Shown here: positions 51,956 through 60,855 of the stretch, one piece after another
Layout: the number at the start of each line of letters is the position of its first letter
Position numbering within the stretch: position 1 is the stretch's first letter
NCBI RefSeq assembly: GCF_020906275.1
Contig: NZ_CP086727.1
Span: forward strand, 3,155,001-3,219,000
Direction of reading: 5' to 3'
Length of the DNA: 64,000 nucleotides
From: Parasphingorhabdus litoris DSM 22379
GTDB taxonomy: Bacteria; Pseudomonadota; Alphaproteobacteria; Sphingomonadales; Sphingomonadaceae
Made by a program: the position numbers and the translations under genes
The notes under the pieces: model-generated
Database searches by the model: none
The model's input: only the letters and a program-made list of their open reading frames with translations
Told to the model about the DNA's origin: nothing

Positions 51956-53573
51956 ATGACTGATCGAAGGGTTCTGCGTTGCGCTATTTATACACGCAAA
52001 TCCACTGAGGAAGGTTTGGAGCAAGATTTCAACAGTCTGGATGCCCAGCGAGAAGCTTGTGGCGCCTATGTCTTGAGCCAGGCCAGCGAAGGCTGGGAAG
52101 CAGAGACGGAACAATATGATGATGGTGGATGGTCGGGTGGCTCGATGGACCGCCCTGCCCTTCAGCAGCTTCTGTCAGACGTCAAGTCTGACAAAGTAGA
52201 TATCATCGTGGTTTACAAGGTGGACCGGTTAACCCGATCATTAGCCGACTTTGCCAAGATTGTGGAAATTCTCGATGAACATGACGCGAGCTTTGTCAGT
52301 GTCACGCAAAGCTTTAATACTACCACGAGCATGGGACGTTTGACGCTCAATGTCCTGTTATCCTTTGCCCAGTTTGAACGTGAAGTTACGTCCGAACGCA
52401 TCCGGGACAAGATTGCCGCTTCCAAGAGGAATGGCATGTGGATGGGCGGTGCAGTGCCTCATAGCTTCAGGGTCGAGGATCGGAAACTGTTGGCTCGTGA
52501 AGACGAAGCGCAAGACGTGAGGCACATTTTCCATACCTATTTGGAGATCAGATCCATCCCTAAGCTCTCCGGTCATCTTGCCCGGCAAGGCATTCGCACC
52601 CGCAAGCGGACATTGAAGAATTGGGAAAACCATAGGCGGCGTTTGCTTTGGTACTGGCCCCCTCGCGGTGCTCCTCAAAAACCCTATCTACATCGGCAAA
52701 GTCCGGCACAAGAACCGCGTCTATGATGGTGAACATCAAGCCATCATTGAAGAGGATGTTTTTGAAAGGGTTCAGACCACTCTTGCTAAGAACTGTCTCG
52801 ACAAGACCCTGGGCAAAAGAGCGAAAAACCCTAGCCTGCTTGCGGGAATGATCACCGATCCTGAGGGGAGGAAAATGTCACCGGCAGCAGGCAAGAAAGG
52901 ATCCAAGCGATACAGCTATTATGCCACTCGGATCAGCCCAAACCAAGACAGTGCATCGAAGTGGCGACTGCCAGCTGGTGACATTGATCGTTTTGTTATT
53001 GATGCCATTGCTCACCATTTCCGGACCGATGCACAGCCAGAGGAAGCTTGCCCGAATGAACTCGCGGAGAAACGCAAGCGATACAAGAACTGGGCCACAA
53101 TCCTGCCTGGTCTGACTGTTCCTGAAAAACGAAAGCTGCTGATTGAATGGAATACAAATGTTGAGCTCCGTAAGCAAGAGATCGGCATATCGCTGCAGCC
53201 TGATCCGGACGGTGCAGTCCAATCCATCTCGGTCGAGGTCAAACTCGTCCGAAGGGGCAATGAGCTGAAACTGGCCCTGTCACCGGACAGCAAGTCCGCA
53301 AAGCGAATTGCCGATCCGTCCCTGCTCAAACTGATGGCACAGGCCTTCGCGGCCAGGGAGCATCTGATCGATGATGCTGAATCCGAGTTCGTGGGCCGAT
53401 ACAGCAAAGAGCACCTGAGCAAGCTTGCCAGGCTAAGCTATCTTGCTCCTGACATTGTCTCTGCGATTATCAATGGCTGCCAGCCACCACAAATCTCGGC
53501 CCGTCAGTTGCTACGTAACGGTAATATCCCGTTCGACTGGGCCGAACAGCGGAAGCAGCTCGGGTTCGCTTGA
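51956..53573 (+). pseudogene. Serine recombinase, frameshifted
   Basis: Two consecutive frames make up one protein of about 540 residues. The first (from the ATG at 51956) holds the resolvase domain with YTRKST (catalytic Ser), FNSLDAQREAC, VYKVDRLTRSLADFAKIVEIL and FAQFEREVTSERIRDKIAASK. The second (from about 52623, stop 53573) holds the recombinase domain (LLKNPIYIGKVRHKNRVYDGEHQAII) and an intact C-terminus (PFDWAEQRKQLGFA). The break is an extra T at 52621-52622 in AAGAATTGGGAAAACC; removing it restores LKNGKTIGG in frame. Either the enzyme is dead or this is a sequencing error. No zinc-ribbon cysteines are seen. Confidence 0.9.
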
Positions 53574-53782
53574 AGCGGCCGAAACCACTCCAAATTCAAA
53601 CTGCATCCGAGGACGCCAAATCGGCCTCTAGAGATAAGGGCCATATTGCGCCTATTTCTACGAGGCCAAAAGGGTCTCTGGCGCACGCCGTTATCGCTGC
53701 GCTGGCATAACCCTCTAAGAAAAAGCGATTAATCCTCCGAAGCCAGTCGCAATCTTAGGACGCGCAAAAATTGAAGAAAAAA

Positions 53783-53857
53783 TGGTGCTGCTAGGGAGAA
53801 TTGAACTCCCGACCTCGTCATTACCAATGACGCGCTCTACCACTGAGCTACAGCAGC
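53783..53857 (-). tRNA. tRNA-Thr (anticodon GGT)
   Basis: A 75-base cloverleaf on the minus strand, beginning GCTGCTG and ending TAGCAGC-ACCA, with an encoded CCA. The D arm reads GTAGCTCAGTGGTAGAGC, the anticodon arm CGTCA-TTGGTAA-TGACG and the T arm GGGAG-TTCAATT-CTCCC. Anticodon GGT reads ACC/ACT threonine codons. Its 3' end faces the recombinase module, the usual side for integrated elements. Confidence 0.96.
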
Positions 53858-53970
53858 ACTGATTTTGATTGCGAGGAGCGATCTGCTCCAAGCCCCGCGC
53901 CTATGGCCAAAGGGTTAAGGACTTGTCAAGCGCAGTTGCAATTTTGATGATCTGCTGGCAAATATTTGCG

Positions 53971-54108
53971 ATGCCCAAACCACAACCCAAGTCTGAAAAA
54001 CAGCGTAAAGAAGCCGAGAAAGCGGACCGGCTTGCCGAACAATTGCGCGCCAATTTGCGGCGACGCAAAGCGCAGGCCAAGGATATGAAATCGACCGACC
54101 CAGAGTAA
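53971..54108 (+). CDS. Tiny basic coiled-coil protein
   Basis: 45 residues from the ATG at 53971. It is almost entirely charged (MPKPQPKSEKQRKEAEKADR.. LRANLRRRKAQAKDM) and should form one helix. Very similar short proteins are found across sphingomonads, often annotated as hypothetical and small; recognition is from general pattern. It may bind RNA or the ribosome. No ribosome-binding site of strength is visible. It is followed by a convergent thioesterase gene. Confidence 0.65.
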   Translation: MPKPQPKSEKQRKEAEKADRLAEQLRANLRRRKAQAKDMKSTDPE

Positions 54109-54127
54109 AGGTCAGCATTTCGGGGCG

Positions 54128-54613
54128 TTAGGCAGCAACGACAGCCCGTTCGGGCTCAATAATCTCAAAATCCGTTACAGCATCGATAAAACTCTGCGCC
54201 ACGGGCGTGACTTCTTCTGTCGTTGGATCAAACCAGACATAAGTCAGTTTAACTATGTTCAGCAGCATATCATCGCGTACGATATGCGCGATGGCAGAAT
54301 AGCTGGTCCGGCCGAATCGGGTGATGCGCAAACAAACGTCGATCAGGTCGTCCGCCTTGGCCGGAGCGCGAAAATCGACTTCAGCATGGCGTACCCAGTT
54401 GTCACCGCCAAATAGTTCAAGAAATTTGCCGGGCGAATCTTCATTGCCAGTTGCACCAACAAGCTCGCGAAAATACTCCGTCACGCCGATATCCGCAAAA
54501 GCAAGATAATTTGCATTAAACACAATGCCCTGCATATCCGCCTCCGCATAGCGCACGCGGACGGGAGTGATCAGCCGAAAGCCGGCGCGCGGGTCTTTAA
54601 CATCTGTTGTCAT
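54128..54613 (-). CDS. Acyl-CoA thioesterase (4HBT hotdog family)
   Basis: 161 residues from the ATG at 54613 (a GTG 33 bp earlier is in frame). A hotdog domain with the 4HBT motif VRYAEADMQGIVFNANYLAFADIGVTEYF contains the usual catalytic Asp position (YAEADMQGIV, with Asp before M-Q-G). The central helix and FRAPAKADDLIDVCLRITRFGRTSY strands follow. It is likely a 4-hydroxybenzoyl-CoA-type or FadM/YbgC-like thioesterase of the cytoplasm. Confidence 0.87.
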   Translation of the reverse strand: MTTDVKDPRAGFRLITPVRVRYAEADMQGIVFNANYLAFADIGVTEYFRELVGATGNEDSPGKFLELFGGDNWVRHAEVDFRAPAKADDLIDVCLRITRFGRTSYSAIAHIVRDDMLLNIVKLTYVWFDPTTEEVTPVAQSFIDAVTDFEIIEPERAVVAA

Positions 54614-54675
54614 GAAGAAATTTGTCCGTCGGTAGGGGTGCTTCACCCATCATGCGAAGCACGTTAATAGTCAGA

Positions 54676-56463
54676 TCATAGCGGCGCGCATTGCTCCTGA
54701 AGCCAATCATGGGCGTCGCCTTCCACTTGCGGGCCGACAATTTCAAGCACCTGTGCATGATAATCGTCAACCCACTGTCGTTGGCTTTTGGACAAAATGG
54801 AGACATCAATCAGGCATCGATCCAGCGGCGCGAAGGTTAAGGTTTCAAAACCCAGCATATCCTGCTCCGCCGCGGGCACAGCGCGTTCCTCCACCAAAAT
54901 CAGGTTTTCAATCCGAATACCGAACGCATCATCCTTATAATAGCCGGGTTCATTGGAGCAGATCATGCCAGCCACCAGAGGTTCCGCAAATCCGCCGAAA
55001 GCGGCAATTCGCTGTGGTCCTTCATGCACGGACAGATAGGCCCCCACGCCATGTCCGGTGCCATGGGCATAGTCGACGCCATCGGCCCACAGATATTGTC
55101 GCGCCAATATATCAAGCTGTCCGCCGGTGGTGCCTTTGGGGAAGACCGCCGTTGCCAAAGCGATATGGCCTTGCAGTACCTGCGTATAACGCTTGACCAT
55201 CTCTGCCGTGGGCTCACCCACCGCCATAGTGCGTGTGACATCGGTGGTGCCATCGCGATACTGTCCGCCGCTATCGACGAGATAAAGCGTACCGGTTTCA
55301 ATCTTGCGATTGGTTTCTTCATTCACGCTATAGTGACACAGCGCGCCATTGGGTCCGGCACCTGAAATGGTTCGGAAAGACAGATCCATCAGCTTGTCCG
55401 ATTGTCCGCGAAATTCGGCGAGCTTGGCCGCAACCGACAGTTCGTCATGGCCGCCTTTGGGCGCTTCCTGTGCAAACCAGTGTAGAAATTGGCTCAGCGC
55501 CGCACCGTCACGTGCCTGGGCCGCTCTGTGGCCATTGACCTCGGTTTCATTTTTGATTGCTTTGGCCAAGACGGTCGGATCGCGCTTTTTAACAATATGT
55601 GCGCCAGCGCCTTCCAGCTGTTCAAATATCGCGGCCACCGACCGTTCCGGATCGACGCCAAGCTTCTTGCCTTCATATTCCGCCAAAGCATCAGGAAATT
55701 CGCTGTAGTCACGAAGCGCAACCGCATTACCGAGATGCACCCTGACTTCATCCGTCAGTTTTTCCGGCGCCACAAACAGCTCCGCATTACCGTCCGATTT
55801 CACAATCGCATAACCGCGCGGAACCGGGGTGTTGGCAATATCTTGCCCACGAATGTTAAAGGCCCATGCCACGGAATCTAGCGCTGCAATCACCGTTGCA
55901 TCAAGGCCTTCCTTATTGAGCCATGCGGCAATATCACCGCGCTTGTCGGCAGCGCTTTTGCCTGCAAATTCGTCCGGTTGCACATCCAGCTTGGCGAGTG
56001 ACGGTTCTGGTTGATCTTCCCACACTGTATCAATGGGATTGGTCTTCACAGCCGCCAATTTGGCATTTTGCTTAGCGATTTTCGCTTTGGCTGACTTGGC
56101 CCAGTCTTGTGTATGCAGCCATGCATCATAACCTATCGTAGAATTTTCAGGTGCATTCTCACCGAGCCATTCGATCACGCTCTGATCGGCCGTGCCAACA
56201 TATTCATAGAGATTGCCATCAACCTGATCCCGGACCTGGATGGTGTAGCGACCATCCACAAAAATCGCGGCCTTGTCTTTCAGCACAACGGCAGATCCGG
56301 CCGAGCCGCCAAAGCCTGTGAGCCAAGCCAGGCGCTGCGCATAATCGCCGACATATTCGCTCATATGCTCGTCACAAATCGGAACGACAAAGCCGTCTAG
56401 GCCATCTTTTGCCATTTGCTCGCGCAAGGCTGCGAGCCTTGCTTCATAGGTCGACATCAACAT
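54676..56463 (-). CDS. M24B aminopeptidase P (Xaa-Pro aminopeptidase)
   Basis: 595 residues from the ATG at 56463, preceded by AAGGAG at an 11-base spacing; the longer frame adds a doubtful leader. This is the three-domain form: two creatinase-N-like domains (STYEARLAALREQMAKDGLDGFVVP.. and a second from about 170) and the catalytic pita-bread domain (about 310-590). Metal ligands are in LVDSGGQYRDGTTDVTRT (two Asp), HGTGHGVGAYL (His), CSNEPGYYKDDAFGIRIENL (Glu) and a later Glu in FETLTFAPLD. It removes N-terminal residues before proline in the cytoplasm. The gene is likely an isolated housekeeping gene. Confidence 0.94.
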   Translation of the reverse strand: MLMSTYEARLAALREQMAKDGLDGFVVPICDEHMSEYVGDYAQRLAWLTGFGGSAGSAVVLKDKAAIFVDGRYTIQVRDQVDGNLYEYVGTADQSVIEWLGENAPENSTIGYDAWLHTQDWAKSAKAKIAKQNAKLAAVKTNPIDTVWEDQPEPSLAKLDVQPDEFAGKSAADKRGDIAAWLNKEGLDATVIAALDSVAWAFNIRGQDIANTPVPRGYAIVKSDGNAELFVAPEKLTDEVRVHLGNAVALRDYSEFPDALAEYEGKKLGVDPERSVAAIFEQLEGAGAHIVKKRDPTVLAKAIKNETEVNGHRAAQARDGAALSQFLHWFAQEAPKGGHDELSVAAKLAEFRGQSDKLMDLSFRTISGAGPNGALCHYSVNEETNRKIETGTLYLVDSGGQYRDGTTDVTRTMAVGEPTAEMVKRYTQVLQGHIALATAVFPKGTTGGQLDILARQYLWADGVDYAHGTGHGVGAYLSVHEGPQRIAAFGGFAEPLVAGMICSNEPGYYKDDAFGIRIENLILVEERAVPAAEQDMLGFETLTFAPLDRCLIDVSILSKSQRQWVDDYHAQVLEIVGPQVEGDAHDWLQEQCAPL

Positions 56464-56552
56464 TGGCTGTGAAACTCCTTGAAATAGCGCTTTAGCAGAC
56501 ACATAGGTGTTTCAGACGATTTCCGCCACCAATTTCCCCAAAGAGAGGCGCT

Positions 56553-58745
56553 ATGAAACAGATATTTTTACCCCTGATATTGGCCCTGAATCTGTCCGCT
56601 ATGCCGGCATATGCACAATCTCAAACAGAAGAGACCACGAAAAAAATGGAAAAACCGCCCATCGCTGAGCAGCGACCCTATAGTTACGAGCGCCATGGTT
56701 ATACCATCAGCGATCCCTATCACTGGCTCAAGGATCAGAGCTATCCCAAAATCGATGACGAAGATGTGCTCGATTACCTGAAAGAGGAAAATAAGTGGTT
56801 CGAACAGAATATGGCCGGGCAAAAAGCGCTGACCGATAAACTGTTCAAGGAAATGCGGGCCCGGATCAAGGAAGACGAAAGCACGGTACCACAAAAGGAC
56901 GGTGACTGGATTTACTGGACTGCTTTTGACGAAGGGGCGCAATATAGGAAATGGTATCGCAAACCGGTCGCGGGTGGTGAAGACCAGCTCATTCTCGATG
57001 AAAACGAACTCGCCAAGGACAAAGAGTTTTTCCGGCTAGGCGCGTTGACCATCAGCAAAGACGGAAGTCTGATGGCTTATAGTTCGGATACGAATGGTTC
57101 CGAACGATATACTGTCCGTTTCCGTTGTCTGGACGATTCAGTGGACCTGCCAGATGAAGTCTGTGGTGCGAGTGGCAAGTGGGGCGACGTTTCAATAGAA
57201 GGTACTATCGGTAACATCGTTTTCTCGGCGGACGCAAAAAGCCTTCTATATGGTTTGGTCAATGAAAACTGGCGCGTTGACCAGATATTCATGCATCGTC
57301 TCGGCACCAAGCAAAGCGACGATGTCTTGATATACAAAGAGCCAGAACTGGGCTTCACGGCGGGCGTTGGCCTGACCCAGTCAGAAAAATTTATAGCGAT
57401 TTCTACCGGTGACAATGAAACCAGTGAAGTGCGGCTGATCCCCACCGACAATCCAACCGGGGAACAAATTCTCATATCCCCGCGAAAGAAAGGCCGGGAA
57501 TATTCGGTCGAGGAACATGAGGGAACGCTCTATATTCTCACCAATGATGATCATGTGAATTTCCGGCTGGCGACTGCATCGTTGGACAAGCCTGGTGAAT
57601 GGGAGACCCTGATCGCCGGATCCGACGCATTTTATCTGACGGACATGACCGCTTTTAAGGATTTCTATGTCACAGAAGGGCGTGAAAATGGTCTCGATCA
57701 GGTTGAAATCCGGTCCTATGCTGATCCCAACAAGATAGAACGCATCGCATTTCCCGAGGCCAGCTACAATGCCGGACTGGATAACAATCCGGAATATGAA
57801 ATCAGCAAGCTCCGGCTAAGCTATGAATCCATGGTCACGCCCGATACGGTCTATGACTACACGCTCACCGACAAGGCGCTGGAAACGCTGAAAGTACAGG
57901 AAATTCCGTCCGGCTATGACGCCAGCCAATATACAACGGAACGCCTGACCATAGAGGCACGCGATGGCGCTATGGTTCCCGTATCCCTGGTCTATAAAAA
58001 TGGCACCAAGCTGGATGGCAGTGCACCGCTGCATCTCTATGCTTATGGCGCCTATGGCTATGCCGTGCCGCCAAGCTTTTCGACCACCCGCCTTTCACTG
58101 GTTGATCGCGGATTTGTTTACGCGATCGCCCATATTCGCGGAGGGGATGATCTGGGCCGTAACTGGTATCTGCAGGGCAAGCTGATGCAGCGCACCAATA
58201 CGTTCAACGATTTTGTCGATGTCGCGAAAGGATTGGCCGACAAAGGCTATACAAGCAAGGGCCGGATCAGCGCTTCTGGCGGGTCTGCCGGCGGCGAACT
58301 AATGGGTGCGGTCGTCAACAGTGATCCTGATCTCTGGGGCGCAATTGTTGCCCATGTCCCCTTTGTTGATGTGCTCAACACGATGCAGGATGAAAGCCTG
58401 CCGCTCACCCCTGGTGAATGGCCGGAATGGGGCAATCCGATAACCGACAAGGCCGCCTTTGAATATATACGCAGCTATTCGCCCTATGATCAGGTGAGCG
58501 CGCAGGATTATCCACCGATGCTGATTACTGGCGGACTCAACGATCCGCGCGTGACCTATTGGGAACCGGCTAAATGGGCGGCCAAGCTGCGCGCAACCAA
58601 GACGGATGACAATATCCTGTTGCTCAAAACCAATATGGGAGCGGGCCATGGCGGTAAGTCGGGACGCTGGAACCGGGTTGAGGAGACGGCAGAGGAATTT
58701 GCCTTTATTCTCTGGCAATTGGGCGTGACCGAATCTGAGAAATGA
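56553..58745 (+). CDS. S9 prolyl oligopeptidase / oligopeptidase B family, periplasmic
   Basis: 730 residues with a signal peptide (MKQIFLPLILALNLSAMPAYAQ). The beta-propeller domain (about 60-430) is followed by the catalytic domain: RISASGGSAGGELMGAVVNSDPDLWGAIV holds the nucleophile Ser (GGSAGG), LITGGLNDPRVTYWEPAKW the Asp and GAGHGGKSGRW the His. The GGSAGG motif and propeller length fit oligopeptidase B/prolyl oligopeptidase. It cleaves short peptides, probably in the periplasm. GAGAGG lies upstream of the ATG. It overlaps the thioesterase gene by 4 bp (ATGA). Confidence 0.94.
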   Translation: MKQIFLPLILALNLSAMPAYAQSQTEETTKKMEKPPIAEQRPYSYERHGYTISDPYHWLKDQSYPKIDDEDVLDYLKEENKWFEQNMAGQKALTDKLFKEMRARIKEDESTVPQKDGDWIYWTAFDEGAQYRKWYRKPVAGGEDQLILDENELAKDKEFFRLGALTISKDGSLMAYSSDTNGSERYTVRFRCLDDSVDLPDEVCGASGKWGDVSIEGTIGNIVFSADAKSLLYGLVNENWRVDQIFMHRLGTKQSDDVLIYKEPELGFTAGVGLTQSEKFIAISTGDNETSEVRLIPTDNPTGEQILISPRKKGREYSVEEHEGTLYILTNDDHVNFRLATASLDKPGEWETLIAGSDAFYLTDMTAFKDFYVTEGRENGLDQVEIRSYADPNKIERIAFPEASYNAGLDNNPEYEISKLRLSYESMVTPDTVYDYTLTDKALETLKVQEIPSGYDASQYTTERLTIEARDGAMVPVSLVYKNGTKLDGSAPLHLYAYGAYGYAVPPSFSTTRLSLVDRGFVYAIAHIRGGDDLGRNWYLQGKLMQRTNTFNDFVDVAKGLADKGYTSKGRISASGGSAGGELMGAVVNSDPDLWGAIVAHVPFVDVLNTMQDESLPLTPGEWPEWGNPITDKAAFEYIRSYSPYDQVSAQDYPPMLITGGLNDPRVTYWEPAKWAAKLRATKTDDNILLLKTNMGAGHGGKSGRWNRVEETAEEFAFILWQLGVTESEK

Positions 58746-59140
58746 GCGAGCATGTCCTGGAAATAACAGCGCAGCCGGAAGATATTGACGAGCTAGGCCA
58801 CGTCAATAATGCCGTCTGGGTGCGCTGGATTCAGGATATGGCAACGGCCCATTGGAGCGCGATCGCACCGCCGGAATATGTTGAGCGCTATATCTGGGTC
58901 GTGAGTCGCCATGAAATCGACTATCGCGGCAATGTCAGCGCGGGCGAGACCGTTACCGGTCGCACCTGGATATCCGATCCGCCCAAAGGTGCGCGTTTTT
59001 GGCGCAATGTCAGTTTTACGGGTGTCGATGGAAAGCTGAAAGTATCGGCCAAGACCAATTGGGCTATTATCGATCAGCAGAGCGGCAGGCCAGTGCGGGT
59101 ACCACAGACATTAGCGGACTTGTTCCTAAAACCCGAATAG
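58742..59140 (+). CDS. Acyl-CoA thioesterase (4HBT hotdog family)
   Basis: 132 residues. The 4HBT motif appears as AQPEDIDELGHVNNAVWVRWIQDMATAHW, with Asp in DELGHVNN as expected for YbgC-like enzymes. HEIDYRGNVSAGETVTGRTWI follows. It is translationally coupled to the oligopeptidase gene, but no functional link is obvious. Acyl-CoA or acyl-ACP hydrolysis in the cytoplasm is expected. Confidence 0.9.
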   Translation: MSEHVLEITAQPEDIDELGHVNNAVWVRWIQDMATAHWSAIAPPEYVERYIWVVSRHEIDYRGNVSAGETVTGRTWISDPPKGARFWRNVSFTGVDGKLKVSAKTNWAIIDQQSGRPVRVPQTLADLFLKPE

Positions 59141-59144
59141 GCAT

Positions 59145-60110
59145 TCAAGGCGCCGGTATCGGCGTTACTGGAGCAAGCGGTGAAGGCTGATCAACTCTTT
59201 CTCCTTCGGCCGTGCGCAATTGCTGCGGCTCCAATATCGCTGCTGTCTCAATGACATCCAATGCACGCCGCGCTTCATTATAACGCCGCGCCTTCTCCAT
59301 CCATTGATTGGTTAGTTCATTGCCACTGTTAGTGCCCGGTAATTTTTCAATCTCGGCAATGGCCGCATCAACATTCCCATTTTCAACATAGCGCTTTGCA
59401 CGGATGAGCCGCTGCTGCGGTACCGGTGATGGCGTTCCGTCCCTGCGGATCACGAATAGCTCGGACATTTCCCGCTTGAAATCAGTCCAGAATCCCTCGC
59501 CGCTGGAACCGCTGGTCAATGATGGGCCAATATCGTCCAAGCCTGTCGCTAATTCCTCCAGTGTCACTGGTTCTCGCGATGCATTGATAATAGTAGTGGT
59601 CGCCTTGGGTTGGGCATCACCAAATCGCAGTCGTAACTGCGATTCGATATAGCCCAGCGGCGATCCACGATCGAGAGCGCGCCGAGCGGCAAAGGCGATC
59701 AGAAGGCCTTCGGCCCGTGCGGCATTGCCTGAGGCCGCTTGCGCCTGGACATTGATCCGCGATAACCGGTCCTCAAGATCGGCAACACGCACGGCCAGTG
59801 CTCTCTCCTTGTCGGGTGTAAGCGCTGGAATTTCGGTTGGCACAGGTTTTACGGGCGGAGGCGGCAATACGGTTCCATCGGCGTCAATGCGTTTGGCCAA
59901 AGCCGTCGCTGGATCAGCTGCGCCCGATGCTTGCGCTGTTGTAACGCTAGCCGCAGCTTCATCCGTATTGTCAAAAGGATTATAGCGCGAAAATATCCAG
60001 CCGGTCAGAATAGCGCCGCCAACGAAGGCAACCACCATCAACACCAGAACGTTCCGGGTCAAATTGCTTTTTCCGCCCGACGAGGCGATTTTTTCATAGT
60101 CCCGGCTCAT
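59145..60110 (-). CDS. Mic60/mitofilin-like inner-membrane protein
   Basis: 321 residues. One transmembrane helix near the N-terminus (NVLVLMVVAFVGGAILTGWIF, about 20-40) is followed by a Pro/Ala-rich linker, a coiled-coil segment (DKERALAVRVADLEDRLSRI, about 100-125) and a helical C-terminal part with the mitofilin-like pattern (ARAEGLLIAFAARRALDRGSPLGYIESQLRLRFG.. RAKRYVENGNVDAAIAEIEKLPG). Alphaproteobacterial Mic60 genes are known to lie in haem operons next to hemD/hemC, as here (62 bp after hemD). It is thought to help shape the inner membrane or link it with the outer membrane. Sequence conservation is low, so the call relies on order and layout. Confidence 0.72.
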   Translation of the reverse strand: MSRDYEKIASSGGKSNLTRNVLVLMVVAFVGGAILTGWIFSRYNPFDNTDEAAASVTTAQASGAADPATALAKRIDADGTVLPPPPVKPVPTEIPALTPDKERALAVRVADLEDRLSRINVQAQAASGNAARAEGLLIAFAARRALDRGSPLGYIESQLRLRFGDAQPKATTTIINASREPVTLEELATGLDDIGPSLTSGSSGEGFWTDFKREMSELFVIRRDGTPSPVPQQRLIRAKRYVENGNVDAAIAEIEKLPGTNSGNELTNQWMEKARRYNEARRALDVIETAAILEPQQLRTAEGERVDQPSPLAPVTPIPAP

Positions 60111-60171
60111 TCAACTTCCCTAGGTCCTGCTTGTCCGCGCTAATCGCGGTCCCAAAATAGCATTTTTGTAT

Positions 60172-60855
60172 TCATGGCAGACATAGTCGCCCTGCCAGAG
60201 ACAGTAAAGCATCGTCCGTCGGCTGATCGGCGATCTGCTTGCTTTTCCAGCCGCTTCCCGCGGCTTGCGCAATATTGGGCGACAATGCGGCGACATAATT
60301 AATCGACCGATCCAGATCCAGTCGATCCATCTCGGTGATCAATATTTTTGCCGCGCGAACTGAATAGAGCAAAACCACCTGACCTTGTCTTAGTGCCTTT
60401 TGGGCTATGGCTCCTAAGGGCAATGCGCGTGCTTGATAGACCCTGCAAAGGGTGATTTCCCGCCCTGATGGCACCAGCTTTACATGGTCTTTGCCGGTGA
60501 GTCGCAATATCCGAGAATAGCGATCAGCGGGCAATGATTGCAAAAGATCAATCGCTCCACCGCTGCCTGTTTCAACCACATTGAAGCCCGCTTGCCGAGC
60601 CGCAGCCGCCGTTGCTTCGCCGACGGCCAAAAATGGCAATTGCTTATAGTTCGAAAGTTCTGCCCCTGCATATTGCACGCCATTGGCACTGGTCACCATT
60701 ACAGCATCAAAATCCGACGCGGGCGGGGCTTTCCAATCCATGGATTCGATCACAAATAGCGGGTCAATATTGACTGTTAGACCGATTTCTTCTGCTCGCC
60801 GTGCTGTTTTCCGAGCGCCCTCAATCGGTCGCAGAACTAGAACTGAAAGCGTCAT
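60172..60855 (-). CDS. hemD: Uroporphyrinogen-III synthase
   Basis: 227 residues with the two-lobed HemD fold: VLVLRPIEGARKTARRAEEIGLTVNIDPLFVIE at the start, FDAVMVTSANGVQYA at the first lobe's end, and FLAVGEATAAAARQAGFNVVETG at the second. HemD sequences are poorly conserved, so the strongest support is the ATGA overlap with hemC just upstream. It closes and inverts ring D of hydroxymethylbilane in haem synthesis. Confidence 0.9.
   Translation of the reverse strand: MTLSVLVLRPIEGARKTARRAEEIGLTVNIDPLFVIESMDWKAPPASDFDAVMVTSANGVQYAGAELSNYKQLPFLAVGEATAAAARQAGFNVVETGSGGAIDLLQSLPADRYSRILRLTGKDHVKLVPSGREITLCRVYQARALPLGAIAQKALRQGQVVLLYSVRAAKILITEMDRLDLDRSINYVAALSPNIAQAAGSGWKSKQIADQPTDDALLSLAGRLCLP

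Noticed and set aside
50524..53782. Attachment-site duplication of the tRNA-Thr 3' end
   Set aside because: I looked for a second copy of the tRNA end in the gap and module and did not find one, so no att site is claimed.
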